DNA of 35,000 bases from Alienimonas chondri (GCF_013036045.1 NZ_WTPX01000006.1:1-35000); one strand, 5' to 3'; numbered from the stretch's first letter, positions 1 to 7,785 are shown. The notes: generated by a model not told the origin, from the sequence alone. Program-made: numbers and translations.

Positions 1-226
1 GGCCGCGAACGCGCGGACGGTCGGCGGGGGGTGTCGTTCAGAACAGCCGCTTGGGTCCACCCCGAACCCGGCGCACCGCTGACCGGCGGACGCGTCGCGT
101 CCTGAACGCCTCAGAGTAGACTGCGCGCCGACCCGCGTAAACCGGCCGCGTACACCGGCTGCGTGAACCAGCCGAGCGCCGCCGGGCCGCCCGCCGCCGT
201 ACCTCACTCACCTGCCGATCGCCTCC
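1..226. other. Gene-free left edge with a 13-nt tandem repeat
   Basis: No reading frame here looks like a protein. All three forward frames close by about position 120, so at most the tail of a gene could lie at the extreme left. The only structure I see is a run of three 13-nt repeats at 134-172, listed separately. The stretch probably serves as the upstream region of the VOC gene at 227 or of a leftward gene outside the window. Confidence 0.4.
134..172. repeat. Three tandem 13-nt repeats upstream of the VOC gene
   Basis: Units are CGCGTAAACCGGC (134-146), CGCGTACACCGGC (147-159) and TGCGTGAACCAGC (160-172). Units 1 and 2 differ at one base; unit 3 differs from unit 1 at three. They abut exactly and end 54 bases before the GTG start at 227. 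They could be an iteron-like protein-binding site or simply a slipped-strand duplication. Confidence 0.6.
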
Positions 227-574
227 GTGCCCGTCACCAACACCATCAACTACCTCGAACTGCCGATGACCGACCCGGCGGCGACGCGGACGTTCTACGG
301 AACGGCGTTCGGCTGGACGTTCACGGAGTGGGGCCCGGACTACCTCAGCTTCGACGGCGCCGGGTTGGACGGCGGCTTCGATCGGACCCGCCCCGTCGGC
401 CCGCGGGACGCCGGCCCGTTGCCGGTGCTGTACGCCGCGGACCTCGCCGCAGCCCAGGCCGCGATCGAAGCCGCCGGCGGGGCGATCGTGAAGCCGATCT
501 TCACGTTCCCCGGCGGCCGCCGCTTCCACTTCACCGACCCCACCGGCAACGAACTGGCGATCTGGAGCGAGTGA
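227..574 (+). CDS. VOC family protein (glyoxalase/bleomycin-resistance fold)
   Basis: A 115-residue protein that spans one complete VOC unit. It opens with the usual strand TNTINYLELPMTDPAAT, followed by the helix containing FYGTAFGW. It ends with the characteristic FTDPTGNELAIWSE strand, whose Glu is a common metal ligand of the family. Such proteins usually pair two beta-alpha-beta-beta-beta modules to bind a divalent metal and small substrates. The substrate cannot be told from sequence; glyoxalase I itself is unlikely because its other signature residues are not evident. The start is a GTG at 227, chosen because it lies right before the conserved first strand; no Shine-Dalgarno is visible. 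The gene converges on the FAD oxidoreductase, with a long hairpin between them. Cytoplasmic, with no signal peptide. Confidence 0.85.
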   Translation: MPVTNTINYLELPMTDPAATRTFYGTAFGWTFTEWGPDYLSFDGAGLDGGFDRTRPVGPRDAGPLPVLYAADLAAAQAAIEAAGGAIVKPIFTFPGGRRFHFTDPTGNELAIWSE

Positions 575-589
575 AAGAAACGACCGATC

Positions 590-643
590 CGCTTGCGGTT
601 TCGCGGGACCGGAGAACTCTCGGGCCCCGCGAAACCGCAAGCG
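590..643. terminator. Perfect 18-bp hairpin between convergent genes
   Basis: The arms 590-607 (begins CGCTTGCGGTTTCGC) and 626-643 (ends GAAACCGCAAGCG) are exact reverse complements, 18 of 18, around an 18-base loop. The hairpin starts 15 bases after the VOC stop and lies 32 bases from the stop of the opposing gene, so it could end transcription from both sides. No U-tract follows it directly on either strand. Confidence 0.65.
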
Positions 644-675
644 AACGACGGAGGGGCGAAGTCCGCTTCAAGCGC

Positions 676-1995
676 TCAGGCGCCCGCCGCCAACGCCGCC
701 TCGGCGGCGCGGCGGCCGGCGGCCATGGCGCCGTTGAGGCTCGGGTCGCTCCGCCAGTCGCCGCAGACGTAGATGCCGTCGACGGTCGTCACCGGCACGG
801 TGTCCGGCGGGGTGGTCGGCGGTTCGAATGACGGCAGCGCCCGGGGCACCGCGACCGTTTTGAGATGCTCCCACCGCTCCGCCTCTCGGCCGAACCACTC
901 CACCGCCTGCGTGCGGATCGCCTGGACCAGCTTGGGGTTCTCCGCCGCTTCGTTCAGGACCGTCACGGAGATCAATTCCTTCCCCCCGCTGGCGTAGGTC
1001 GGGCAGACGCGGGAGAGAAACGACAGATTATTAATCGGCCCGCCGCCCGGTCGGGCGGGGTCGGGGCCGTCGCCGTTGAGGATCAACGTCGGCTCGTTCA
1101 CCGCCGCCCGGTCGGAGGTGAAGTACACGGTCGTCACGCTGCGCCAGGTCTTCGGGGCGGCGTCGTCGACGCTCACGCCCAGCGATTTCGCCGCGGCGTC
1201 GCCGGCGGCGAGGACCACCGCGTCGAACGTTTGCGGCTCGGCGCCCGCGACCGTCACGGACGTCTTCGTCACGGCGGAGATCGTCCGGTTCAATCGCACG
1301 CTGCCGTACGGCAAACGGTCGGCGAGCTGCTTCGGCACGGCCCCGATCCCCCCGCCGGGCAGCGTCGCCTGACCCTCGGCGAACATGCGGAACACGAAGT
1401 AGAAGAACCGATTGCTGGTCGCTAAGTCCCGCTCTAAAAACACCCCGCCGAGGAACGGGCGGAAGAACGAATCGATAATCTCGTCGGACAGCCCCGCGTT
1501 GTCCCGCAGCGCCGCCAAGGTGGTGCGTTCCGGCAGGCGGAACAATTGCTCGATCGTCCCCGACAGCGCCGATGCCCGTAGTCCGCCGACCTTCAACTTG
1601 TCCATCGGCGTGCCCACGCCCAGCGCCGCGGTCTTGAGCAGGTCCAGCGGCTTCTTCCACGCCCGCCACGGATCGTCCATCCGCCGCAGCTTGCCCCTGT
1701 GATGGATCAACGCTCCCGGCCGGAACGGGTGCAGATCGAGGGCGTCGTGGTCGAGATGCCGCTTCGCCTCCGGGTAGGCCGTCAGGTGCACCTGAAAGCC
1801 GCGGTCCAGCTTGAAGCCCTGATAGCCGTCGGTGCGAACCCGTCCGCCCACGCCGTCGGCCTGCTCGAAGACGGTGACCTTCGCCCCGGCGTCGTTCAGC
1901 ACCTTGGCGCAGGTCAGCCCGGCCATCCCGGCGCCCACGACGGCGACGGACGGTTTGCCGGGGGATGCCGGCGGGGCGGTGGAGGACTCGGCCAT
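676..1995 (-). CDS. FAD-dependent amine-oxidase/phytoene-desaturase-like oxidoreductase
   Basis: A 439-residue flavoprotein. Near the N-terminus (about residues 16-45) is the Rossmann dinucleotide motif VAVVGAGMAGL, ending in the acidic residue of VTVFEQ, followed by the GG motif GVGGRVRTD. The C-terminus has the second FAD contact, GIYVCGDWRSDPSLNGAM, typical of amine oxidases, protoporphyrinogen oxidases and carotenoid desaturases. The length suits that superfamily. Without homology searching I cannot separate amine oxidase, protoporphyrinogen oxidase-like and carotenoid-type activities; no carotenoid genes lie nearby. The ATG at 1995 is chosen because it precedes the short linker before the Rossmann fold; the frame stays open upstream but reads as low-complexity antisense. 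The gene diverges from the helicase at 2131. Confidence 0.85.
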   Translation of the reverse strand: MAESSTAPPASPGKPSVAVVGAGMAGLTCAKVLNDAGAKVTVFEQADGVGGRVRTDGYQGFKLDRGFQVHLTAYPEAKRHLDHDALDLHPFRPGALIHHRGKLRRMDDPWRAWKKPLDLLKTAALGVGTPMDKLKVGGLRASALSGTIEQLFRLPERTTLAALRDNAGLSDEIIDSFFRPFLGGVFLERDLATSNRFFYFVFRMFAEGQATLPGGGIGAVPKQLADRLPYGSVRLNRTISAVTKTSVTVAGAEPQTFDAVVLAAGDAAAKSLGVSVDDAAPKTWRSVTTVYFTSDRAAVNEPTLILNGDGPDPARPGGGPINNLSFLSRVCPTYASGGKELISVTVLNEAAENPKLVQAIRTQAVEWFGREAERWEHLKTVAVPRALPSFEPPTTPPDTVPVTTVDGIYVCGDWRSDPSLNGAMAAGRRAAEAALAAGA

Positions 1996-2130
1996 GGACG
2001 AACGACGAACGGGACGGGGCGAACGGGAGCGGCGCGCCGCGATTGTGCGGCCGATCGGCCGGTTTCGGTAGGGAACCGGCCCCGCGAGGCGGTACGCTGC
2101 GTCCCGATTCCCCCGCACGGACGCGCCGCG

Positions 2131-3348
2131 ATGCCCGCTCTTCCCCCCGCCCCCGCACTCGAGCCGTACGACGCCCTCGCGGCGCTGCTGCCGGCCACCG
2201 CGGTGCAGCCGCGGGTCTATCAGGCCCGGATCGTCCGCGACGCCGTCGCCCATCTGACCGGTCGCCACACGGACCCCGCCGGGCACGTCTCGCCGGCCGC
2301 CCGCAGCGTGCTGATCGAATCGCCCACCGGCAGCGGCAAGACGGTGATGGGCCTGTTGATCGCCAAGCTGTTGCAGGAGGAGTTCGGCGTGAAGGTCGGC
2401 TGGGCGGCGATGCGGCGGAACCTCCTCGCCCAGACCGCCGCGGAGAACGAGGCCAAGCGCATCGGCGTCGACCCGCTGGTCACGGTCAGCATGTTCGACA
2501 AAAACCCGCCCCCGGGGATCGAATTATTAGTCGTCGACGAGGCTCAGCACGACGCCGCGGCCAGCATGGCCCACCTCCACAACACGCTGCGGCCGCGGTG
2601 GATTCTCGGCCTGACCGCGACGCCGTTTCGCACCGACAAGATGAAGCTCTGCTTCGACCGCGTGCTGCGCGACGCCGGCATCCATCAACTGATCGCCGAC
2701 GGGTACCTCTCGAAATACGATCACTTTTCCATCCCCGCCCACACCCCCGCCGGCGTCGCCGAGACGTATCTGCGGAACCCCGATCGCTGGGGCAAAAGCA
2801 TCGCCTTTTTTCGCACCCGGGCGGAGTGCGTCGAGCTTGAAGAACGCCTGACCGTCGGCGGCGTGACCTGCGAAACGGTCACCGGCGACAGCGACCGCGA
2901 GGCTCAACTCGCCCGCTTTCAATCCGGCGCGACCCGCGTGCTGGTCAATTGCATGGTGCTGACCGAAGGCTTCGACAGCCCGGACCTGCAAACGGTGTTT
3001 TGCCGAGACAGCTCCAAGGGACCGACCGTCCAGATGTGCGGCCGCGTGTTCCGCACGCACCCGGATTGGCCGATTAAACAGCTCGTGCAAAGCCGCGAGA
3101 CGAAATGGCCGTTCACCCGCATCGCCGGCGCCCGCCGGCAATATCTCTGGGAACCCGGCGCCGCGACCGACGATTTGATCCCGGAGGAGGCCGCTGATCC
3201 CCGTACTTGGGAAGACCGCGGCTGGCGGAGCCTGACGGCGAACCCGCGCATTAATAAAGTCAGCGCCCGCACCCGCCTCGCGATCGCCAAGACGGACGTG
3301 CGACTGCCGGAATTATTGCGTCCGGCGCCGCGGCCGTTCGGCCGGTGA
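2131..3348 (+). CDS. DEAD/DEAH-type SF2 helicase, short form
   Basis: A 405-residue superfamily 2 ATPase. Visible motifs: Walker A SPTGSGKT at about residues 63-70, a Walker B variant VVDEAQHD at about 134, motif III LTATPFRTD at about 160, a second RecA lobe with CMVLTEGFDSPDLQTV, and motif VI QMCGRVFRTHPDW at about 300. The Q-like segment before Walker A reads QPRVYQARIV. The protein resembles the ResIII-type helicases of restriction or repair systems, but no nuclease, methylase or specificity gene is adjacent, so its role is open. It has little beyond the two RecA lobes plus a basic tail of about 90 residues. The ATG at 2131 lacks a clear ribosome-binding site but begins just before the conserved core. 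Upstream in-frame codons read as antisense of the flavoprotein. Confidence 0.85.
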   Translation: MPALPPAPALEPYDALAALLPATAVQPRVYQARIVRDAVAHLTGRHTDPAGHVSPAARSVLIESPTGSGKTVMGLLIAKLLQEEFGVKVGWAAMRRNLLAQTAAENEAKRIGVDPLVTVSMFDKNPPPGIELLVVDEAQHDAAASMAHLHNTLRPRWILGLTATPFRTDKMKLCFDRVLRDAGIHQLIADGYLSKYDHFSIPAHTPAGVAETYLRNPDRWGKSIAFFRTRAECVELEERLTVGGVTCETVTGDSDREAQLARFQSGATRVLVNCMVLTEGFDSPDLQTVFCRDSSKGPTVQMCGRVFRTHPDWPIKQLVQSRETKWPFTRIAGARRQYLWEPGAATDDLIPEEAADPRTWEDRGWRSLTANPRINKVSARTRLAIAKTDVRLPELLRPAPRPFGR

Positions 3349-3438
3349 CGCCGTTCGGGCGGTGATGAGGGCGGCGTGGATTGCACTGCGTGCGACGGGC
3401 GGTCCCGCCGGCGTCCGAAGCGTCCGTGCAGTATTCGC

Positions 3439-3468
3439 TTGACAGCCCCGTCCGCTTCGCAGTGTAAT
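3439..3468 (+). promoter_or_regulatory. Sigma-70-type promoter for the lipoprotein at 3506
   Basis: A perfect -35 box TTGACA at 3439-3444 is followed after 18 bases by TGTAAT at 3463-3468. Transcription would start near 3475, about 30 bases upstream of the start codon. This is the best housekeeping-type promoter I see in the window. Confidence 0.6.
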
Positions 3469-3505
3469 TTTTCGCCTTGTTCCTCGCCCGTATTTGGGAG
3501 AACCG

Positions 3506-4219
3506 ATGACCGTCCTTCGCGTCGCCGTCGGGATCGCCGCCGTCGGAGCCGTCGCGGTCTCGTGCGGATTTCAACAGGTCGAGGTCGAGGGCGATGAATT
3601 TGACGATGCGTACGACGCGCATGTCGAAGCGATGGATAAGCACGCGGAGCGGCTCCTCGCCGCCTTCGACGCGGAAGAGAAGCTCGTCCGGGCGGGGAAA
3701 CTCAACGGGGGCATCAAGCTCTCCGTCGAGGAGACGGCGAGCCTGCTCCGCACGATGCAGGAGGAGCGAAAAGCGTTCGAGGAGGACGGGCTGATCCCGC
3801 TGTCGTTGCCGATGCGCGATCACGCCGGGGAGTTCCTCGTCCGGGGCGCCGAGTCCGGGAAGCGTCTGAGAAAAGCCGCTGAACGAAGCTTGCGGCGGGC
3901 GATCCGGGACGATCCCGAGGCGGCCCGGGAGATTCAAACCCGGATCACGCTCTATATGACCCCCCGCGTCGTGGCCGTCCTGAACGTGAGCGTCGGCTCC
4001 CGCAGCGACGAGGACGTCGAACTTTGGTCGGACGGGACGGCCGGCGAAGAGCGCGACCTGCGATGGACGTGCCGGCGGGGCGTGCTGTCGCTGTCGGGGC
4101 AGGAGCCCGGCACGTCGACGGGGTATCGGCTCGACCGCATGCGGCTCTCCGTCGACGGCCGATCGATGAACGGGCTGGACGAGAAGGGCAAGATCAAGAC
4201 CGCCACCCGCGTGAAGTAA
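3506..4219 (+). CDS. Hypothetical secreted lipoprotein
   Basis: A 237-residue protein of unrecognised family. The N-terminus MTVLRVAVGIAAVGAVAVSC is a lipoprotein-like signal peptide, with a probable lipidated Cys20 after VAVS. The mature part is charged and mainly helical in character to about residue 150 (many Glu, Arg and Lys, e.g. EETASLLRTMQEERKAFEEDG), then more beta-like. No catalytic motif is evident. The ATG at 3506 is supported by GGGAG at 3496-3500 and by a sigma-70-like promoter at 3439-3468. An in-frame TTG at 3494 is possible, but it overlaps that Shine-Dalgarno. The gene stands alone; the next gene on the strand begins 363 bases downstream, past a palindromic repeat. Predicted location is the periplasmic face of a membrane. 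Confidence 0.7.
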   Translation: MTVLRVAVGIAAVGAVAVSCGFQQVEVEGDEFDDAYDAHVEAMDKHAERLLAAFDAEEKLVRAGKLNGGIKLSVEETASLLRTMQEERKAFEEDGLIPLSLPMRDHAGEFLVRGAESGKRLRKAAERSLRRAIRDDPEAAREIQTRITLYMTPRVVAVLNVSVGSRSDEDVELWSDGTAGEERDLRWTCRRGVLSLSGQEPGTSTGYRLDRMRLSVDGRSMNGLDEKGKIKTATRVK

Positions 4220-4582
4220 GGCGCCGCATCGGCCGCGGCCGACCAGAGATGCTGCGTCGGCCGTCGAGGCCGTTTGGGCGATGAACGCCCTGGCAGCCCG
4301 AGGCGCAAGCCGAGGTTGTGCGATGGGAACAACGACATTCGACCTCGGCTCGCGTCTCGGGCTGCCGGCCCGGTGGCTGGGACAGAAGCGAAGCGGATGC
4401 CCCAGAACGAGTTGCGACCCAACGCCGGCGAGGGCGTTCGGCCGTCACCGGCTCTAGGACATCCGGTCTGTCGGCTGCCGCCGCTCTTCCTGCTGCCCCC
4501 CACCCGCCGCACAGTCGCCGCTTGACAGGGCGGTCGGCGAGCGGTGACCTAGATCAGGTTTCGCGCTCGGGAAGGACGGCTC
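4220..4582. other. Intergenic region with palindromic repeat
   Basis: This 363-base gap between two co-oriented secreted-protein genes contains no convincing coding frame. It holds the palindromic repeat at 4292-4366. It also has a TTGACA at 4522-4527 without a well-spaced -10 box, and GGAAGGA at 4570-4576, which is the Shine-Dalgarno of the next gene. Confidence 0.5.
4292..4366. repeat. Palindromic dispersed repeat, two 25-nt arms
   Basis: The left arm 4292-4316 (begins GGCAGCCCGAGGCGCAAG) and right arm 4342-4366 (ends CTCGGGCTGCC) are reverse complements at 23 of 25 positions, around a 25-base spacer. A near-identical copy of the right arm recurs at 5856-5877 (21 of 22 bases). The recurrence suggests a REP-like dispersed element rather than a simple terminator; no U-tract follows. 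Confidence 0.7.
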
Positions 4583-5815
4583 ATGTCGATGGAACAATCA
4601 CTCCGATTTCCAAGCGGCGGGCGGTCGGGCGGCCGGGTCCGTTTGATCTTGCCGGCGGGACGGTCGGCGGTCCGAATCTCGATCGCCGCCGCCGTGTTGC
4701 TGTCGGCAGGCGTCGCTTGCGGCGCAGCTCCGCCCGTGTCGCCTGCCGAGGCGTTTCTACATGAAGGCCGGCTCTCGGAGGGCGAAACAGCGCTGCTGCT
4801 GACGCTCGACGCCGACCCGACGAACGACGAGGCGCGGTTCGGGCTGGGCGTGCTCCAGTTCGTCCAAGCGGTCGAGCGACTCGGTCAGGCGCTGCACGAA
4901 TACGGGGTGAACGGGCAGCGGTCGGGGGGGATCTTCCTTCGGCTTCCGGTTCCGCCCAATGAGGACGCCGAGGAGCCGAGTTACAAGGAGGCCTGCCGGG
5001 TGATCGACCTGTTCCTCGCCGACCTCGATCGCGCCGAACGCACGCTCGCCGGGATCGAAGACGACGACGTCAAACTGCGACTGCGGCTTTCCAAGATAAC
5101 GCTGAATCTCACGGGCGACGAGACCGGCCGCGTGGCTCTCATCGACGTGCTGACCTCGCTCAACGGGGGACGATTTGAATTTCAGGAGATCAATCCGGAC
5201 TTCCGGGTTCACTTCGACCGCGGCGACGTGGCTTGGCTACGGGCGTATTGTCACCTGCTATCGGCGATGGGGGAGGCGGTGCGGGCCGTGGATTGGGAAG
5301 CCGCTTATAATGAGAGAACGATCCTCGACAGCGTTCGCCTGGGCGATCCGCAGCGACTCCGACGAGCGCGGCTGCATGTCGTCGCGGTGTGCGAATTGAA
5401 TCGGGAAACCTGGGAGCACATCCGCGACGAAACCGACGACGACTATGAATGGCTGCCGCACCCGCGGCAAAACGACCAACTCGGCCTGCCGATCTCCGAC
5501 GCCCAGATCGACGGCTGGCTGAGGATGATGGATCAGATCAAAGGGCTGTTCACGGGGGAGCGGCTCTTCCCGAGCGGATTGATTCAACTCGGGCTGCAGA
5601 ATCACCCGGCGGGGCAGGGCCTGAACGTCAAGACCTTATTGGACGACCCGCCGACCGACCTGATGAACGAAGGTCGCTTGCGAAAGGAGGGCATCGACCC
5701 CCGCTACCTCGAAGCCGAAGGGCCCGACAACCGATTCGAACCTCTGGCGATTCTCGGAGTCGTTCAACTCTTCAGCGGCCCCTTCGGCATCGCCCGATCC
5801 GTCCGCATGAACTGA
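4583..5815 (+). CDS. Hypothetical secreted protein, TPR-like N-terminal half
   Basis: A 410-residue protein. A basic N-terminal stretch of about 30 residues precedes a hydrophobic segment, RISIAAAVLLSAGVACGAA, which looks like a signal peptide; Cys46 could be lipidated, but the lipobox is atypical (Gly at -3). After it comes a helical-repeat-like part, EAFLHEGRLSEGETALLLTL followed by ADPTNDEARFGLGVL, with the spacing of tetratricopeptide helices. The rest is Asp/Glu-rich with no recognised catalytic motif. The ATG at 4583 is backed by GGAAGGA six bases upstream; Met3 is an alternative. It follows another unknown secreted protein on the same strand, but the large gap makes an operon doubtful. 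I do not recognise a function; protein scaffolding outside the cytoplasm is a guess. Confidence 0.7.
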   Translation: MSMEQSLRFPSGGRSGGRVRLILPAGRSAVRISIAAAVLLSAGVACGAAPPVSPAEAFLHEGRLSEGETALLLTLDADPTNDEARFGLGVLQFVQAVERLGQALHEYGVNGQRSGGIFLRLPVPPNEDAEEPSYKEACRVIDLFLADLDRAERTLAGIEDDDVKLRLRLSKITLNLTGDETGRVALIDVLTSLNGGRFEFQEINPDFRVHFDRGDVAWLRAYCHLLSAMGEAVRAVDWEAAYNERTILDSVRLGDPQRLRRARLHVVAVCELNRETWEHIRDETDDDYEWLPHPRQNDQLGLPISDAQIDGWLRMMDQIKGLFTGERLFPSGLIQLGLQNHPAGQGLNVKTLLDDPPTDLMNEGRLRKEGIDPRYLEAEGPDNRFEPLAILGVVQLFSGPFGIARSVRMN

Positions 5816-5855
5816 GGCCGGCTGCACTGCCGGGTGAACCTGCCGAGTTTGCACG

Positions 5856-5877
5856 CCTCGGCTCGCGCCTCGGGCTG
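5856..5877. repeat. Second half-copy of the palindromic repeat
   Basis: CCTCGGCTCGCGCCTCGGGC at 5856-5875, continuing to 5877, matches the right arm of the repeat at 4343-4364 with one substitution. No matching left arm is visible upstream, so this is a half element. It sits between the convergent stops at 5815 and 5898. Confidence 0.65.
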
Positions 5878-5897
5878 TCGATCCCAGATGCACTCTT

Positions 5898-6218
5898 TTA
5901 TCGCGGCCTGGGCTGCCGGTCGGCGGGCGTCTGAGCGTCTCGTTGCTGATAGTGAAAGACCACCGCGAGCACGATCAATAGTAGGCCGAGGGGGGCGAAC
6001 ACGGCCGACGCGGCCAGCCCGATCAGGGTCGTCAGGAGCGGCTCCGAAACGCCGCTGGCGAGATCCTCGGGGTTCGGCGCCGTGGGCGAGTCGGCGATCT
6101 GGCCGAACGTCGCGGACATCCCCGCCATGGTCGCCAGCAGACCGACCAACGGCGCCGCCAGTCCCGTCAGCAGGGACGCGACGCCGACGATCAGCAATTT
6201 CTTGTGCTTGGGGTTCAT
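5898..6218 (-). CDS. Minimal MotA/TolQ/ExbB-like membrane protein
   Basis: A 106-residue protein. After MNPKHKK comes a first hydrophobic helix (residues 8-30). A loop with GMSATFGQIADS follows, then a stretch PEDLASGVSEPLLTTLIGLAA, then a second long helix to about residue 89, and a short polar tail. The pattern GLLATMAGMSATFGQI, a short loop and then LASGVSEPLLTTLIGL matches the core of proton-channel proteins ExbB, TolQ and MotA (GTVxGM, then GIxxALxTTxxGL). Family members are usually about 200 residues or more with three helices, so this is a stripped-down version. No ExbD/TolR partner is adjacent. The ATG at 6218 is chosen because it sits directly before the first helix; the longer open frame has no plausible protein character. 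It could instead be an unrelated two-helix protein. Confidence 0.6.
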   Translation of the reverse strand: MNPKHKKLLIVGVASLLTGLAAPLVGLLATMAGMSATFGQIADSPTAPNPEDLASGVSEPLLTTLIGLAASAVFAPLGLLLIVLAVVFHYQQRDAQTPADRQPRPR

Positions 6219-6375
6219 CACGTTCCGGTGCGTCGGTCGTGTCGGGAGAGCGAGGTGCGAACGGTCGGCGTACGGTCGAGGATCACGACAGTTCGTACGC
6301 CGAAGTCTCCGCACGGCAAACGGTTCGGACAAAATGCGTCCCGATCCCGCTATAGGTGAGGGACCGACGTTCCCC

Positions 6376-6393
6376 GCCCGCATCGATGCGGGC
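6376..6393. promoter_or_regulatory. Exact 18-bp palindrome, possible operator
   Basis: GCCCGCATCGATGCGGGC is its own reverse complement over all 18 bases with no spacer. A spacerless palindrome makes a poor RNA hairpin but a good site for a dimeric DNA-binding protein. It lies about 160 bases upstream of the ExbB-like gene in a region without genes. Confidence 0.35.
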
Positions 6394-6778
6394 AGCCGTC
6401 GGCTCTCCTCGCGGGACGAGCGACGCGGCCGACGTGGGTGACGGACGCCGTAAGACCTCGCCCCCGCGTCGGATCGCTTGCGCAGCGAATCGACGCGATC
6501 CGCCCCCCGCCCGTCGGCACGGACGCCGACCCCGTCACGCGGTGGTCCGGGAGAGCCAGCGAACCGGTTCCGATCAAGGACCGGCTCGCCCGGCCCCGGG
6601 CGCCGCGGGCGGCACGACCCCGTGGCCCGGCGAGCGCTGGACGCCCGTATTCCACCTTTCTCCTCCCAACCCCGGCGTACACCGGCCGGGTCCCGGCCCC
6701 TTTCGAGGGAACAAGGCCGGGCGGGGCGGCGAACGACATGCGTGATGCAGAACCTGAGTCGACAACCTGACCGAGCGG

Positions 6779-6816
6779 CCCGACCGCGGAGAACTTCGAG
6801 TCTCCCCGCGGTCGGG
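6779..6816 (-). terminator. Hairpin terminator behind oxyR
   Basis: CCCGACCGCGG (6779-6789) and CCGCGGTCGGG (6806-6816) form a perfect 11-bp stem. The loop can pair further (GGAGA with TCTCC). It starts 19 bases past the oxyR stop. There is no U-tract, so termination is inferred from position and stem strength. Confidence 0.6.
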
Positions 6817-6834
6817 TTCGCCGCTGCGCCGGCC

Positions 6835-7731
6835 TCAGCGGAGCGTCGGCGGCGGGGCGTTGCGGCCGCGCAGCACGTCCAGGAAGGCGGCGGTCAGGCG
6901 GCTGACGTAACGGTCGGCGTCCCAGGTCGCGGCGACGGTGCGGGTCGGGCGGTCGCCGGCGAGGCGGCGGTAGGCGATCCGCGGGTCGTCGTCCGTCGCT
7001 TCGGCGGGCACCAGCGACACGCCGTGCCCCGCGGCGACCAGCTCCTTCACCGTCGCCAACTGGCTCGTCCGCTCCAACACGACCGGCTGCACCGCGGAGC
7101 GCCGGCAGAACGACAACACCTCGTCCGACAAACAATGCGCCTCCCCCAGCAGCACGAACGGCTCCGATTGCAAATCGTTCACCGTCAGCGACGGCGCGTT
7201 CGCGGCGTCCGCCAAGCGATGATCGGCGGGCAGGGCGGCGACCAGCTCCTCCTCGTACAGGCGTTCGACGCGCAGCGACGGGTCCGGGACCGGCAGGGTC
7301 ATCAGGGCGAGATCGCTCTCCCCGGCTCGCACGCGGCGGACGCACTCGGCGGTCACGTCTTCGCAGACCCGTACCTCCGCCTCCGGGCGGATTGCGACGA
7401 ACGCCCGCAGCAGCGGCGGCAACAACTGCGGCGCCAGCGTGGGGATCACCGCGACCCGGACGGCGCCGGTGCGGCCGTCGTCGATCAGCGCGGCTCGCGC
7501 GTCGTCCGCCAAGCCGACGATCTTCGCCGCCTGGGAACGAAACGTCCGCCCGGCGTCGGTCAGTCGCACGCAGCGGCCGTCGCGCTCGAACAGCGGACGC
7601 CCCAGTTCTCGCTCCAACCCCGCGACCGCCCGGCTCAGCGCCGGCTGGGAGACGCTCAACTCCTTCGCCGCCTGGGTGAAGTTCTCCCGGTCGGCGGCTC
7701 GGAGGAAGTAGCGGAGCGGCGTCAGTTCCAA
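6835..7731 (-). CDS. oxyR: OxyR-type LysR-family peroxide sensor
   Basis: A 298-residue LysR-type regulator. The N-terminal winged helix-turn-helix reads [20 protein letters not shown]. The effector domain contains [12 protein letters not shown], which aligns with the redox-active cysteine pair of E. coli OxyR (Cys199 and Cys208): the spacing is the same, and from the start used here they are Cys200 and Cys209. In OxyR, peroxide forms a disulfide between them and the protein activates catalase and peroxidase genes. The gene is divergent from katG, the classic OxyR arrangement. I chose the TTG at 7731 because the family begins at this point (LELTPLRYF) and the cysteine numbering then fits. The ATG at 7782 would add 17 residues rich in proline. 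Neither start has a Shine-Dalgarno. Confidence 0.85.
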   Translation of the reverse strand: MELTPLRYFLRAADRENFTQAAKELSVSQPALSRAVAGLERELGRPLFERDGRCVRLTDAGRTFRSQAAKIVGLADDARAALIDDGRTGAVRVAVIPTLAPQLLPPLLRAFVAIRPEAEVRVCEDVTAECVRRVRAGESDLALMTLPVPDPSLRVERLYEEELVAALPADHRLADAANAPSLTVNDLQSEPFVLLGEAHCLSDEVLSFCRRSAVQPVVLERTSQLATVKELVAAGHGVSLVPAEATDDDPRIAYRRLAGDRPTRTVAATWDADRYVSRLTAAFLDVLRGRNAPPPTLR

Positions 7732-7764
7732 GGCGGCGAAACCGTTCGGCGGCGGGGGGAAAGA

Positions 7765-7785
7765 CCGATGCGTCAAACGCATCGG
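7765..7785. promoter_or_regulatory. Inverted repeat upstream of oxyR
   Basis: CCGATGCG (7765-7772) and CGCATCGG (7778-7785) are perfect 8-bp arms around TCAAA. The site overlaps the alternative ATG start of oxyR and lies just upstream of the preferred TTG start. It could be an autoregulatory operator or a leader hairpin. Confidence 0.4.

Larger units (their letters stand above)
6219..6834. other. Gene-free 616-base region
   Basis: No frame here has protein-like composition; the open frames are Arg/Pro/Ala-rich and antisense-like. It holds an 8-bp inverted repeat (CGGCGTAC at 6266-6273 with GTACGCCG at 6295-6302), an exact 18-bp palindrome at 6376-6393 and the hairpin behind oxyR at 6779-6816. 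No tRNA-like or rRNA-like sequence is seen. It may be a long leader of the ExbB-like gene, an unrecognised small RNA locus or a decayed gene. Confidence 0.5.

Noticed and set aside
134-172. CRISPR array start
   Set aside because: Units abut with no spacers and are only 13 bases long; no cas genes are present.
38-640. Long reading frame opposite the VOC gene
   Set aside because: Arg/Val/Gly-rich sequence without domain features, fully antisense to a recognisable gene; typical of high-GC shadow frames.
2131-3348. Restriction or defence system around the helicase
   Set aside because: The helicase resembles ResIII types, but its neighbours are a flavoprotein and a lipoprotein; no nuclease, methyltransferase or other defence gene is seen.
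4522-4555. Promoter for the gene at 4583
   Set aside because: TTGACA is perfect, but the nearest -10-like hexamer (TAGATC) is 22 bases away, too far for a standard promoter.
6790-6816. tRNA-like T-arm (TTCGAGTC)
   Set aside because: No acceptor or anticodon arms around it; it forms the loop of the hairpin behind oxyR.
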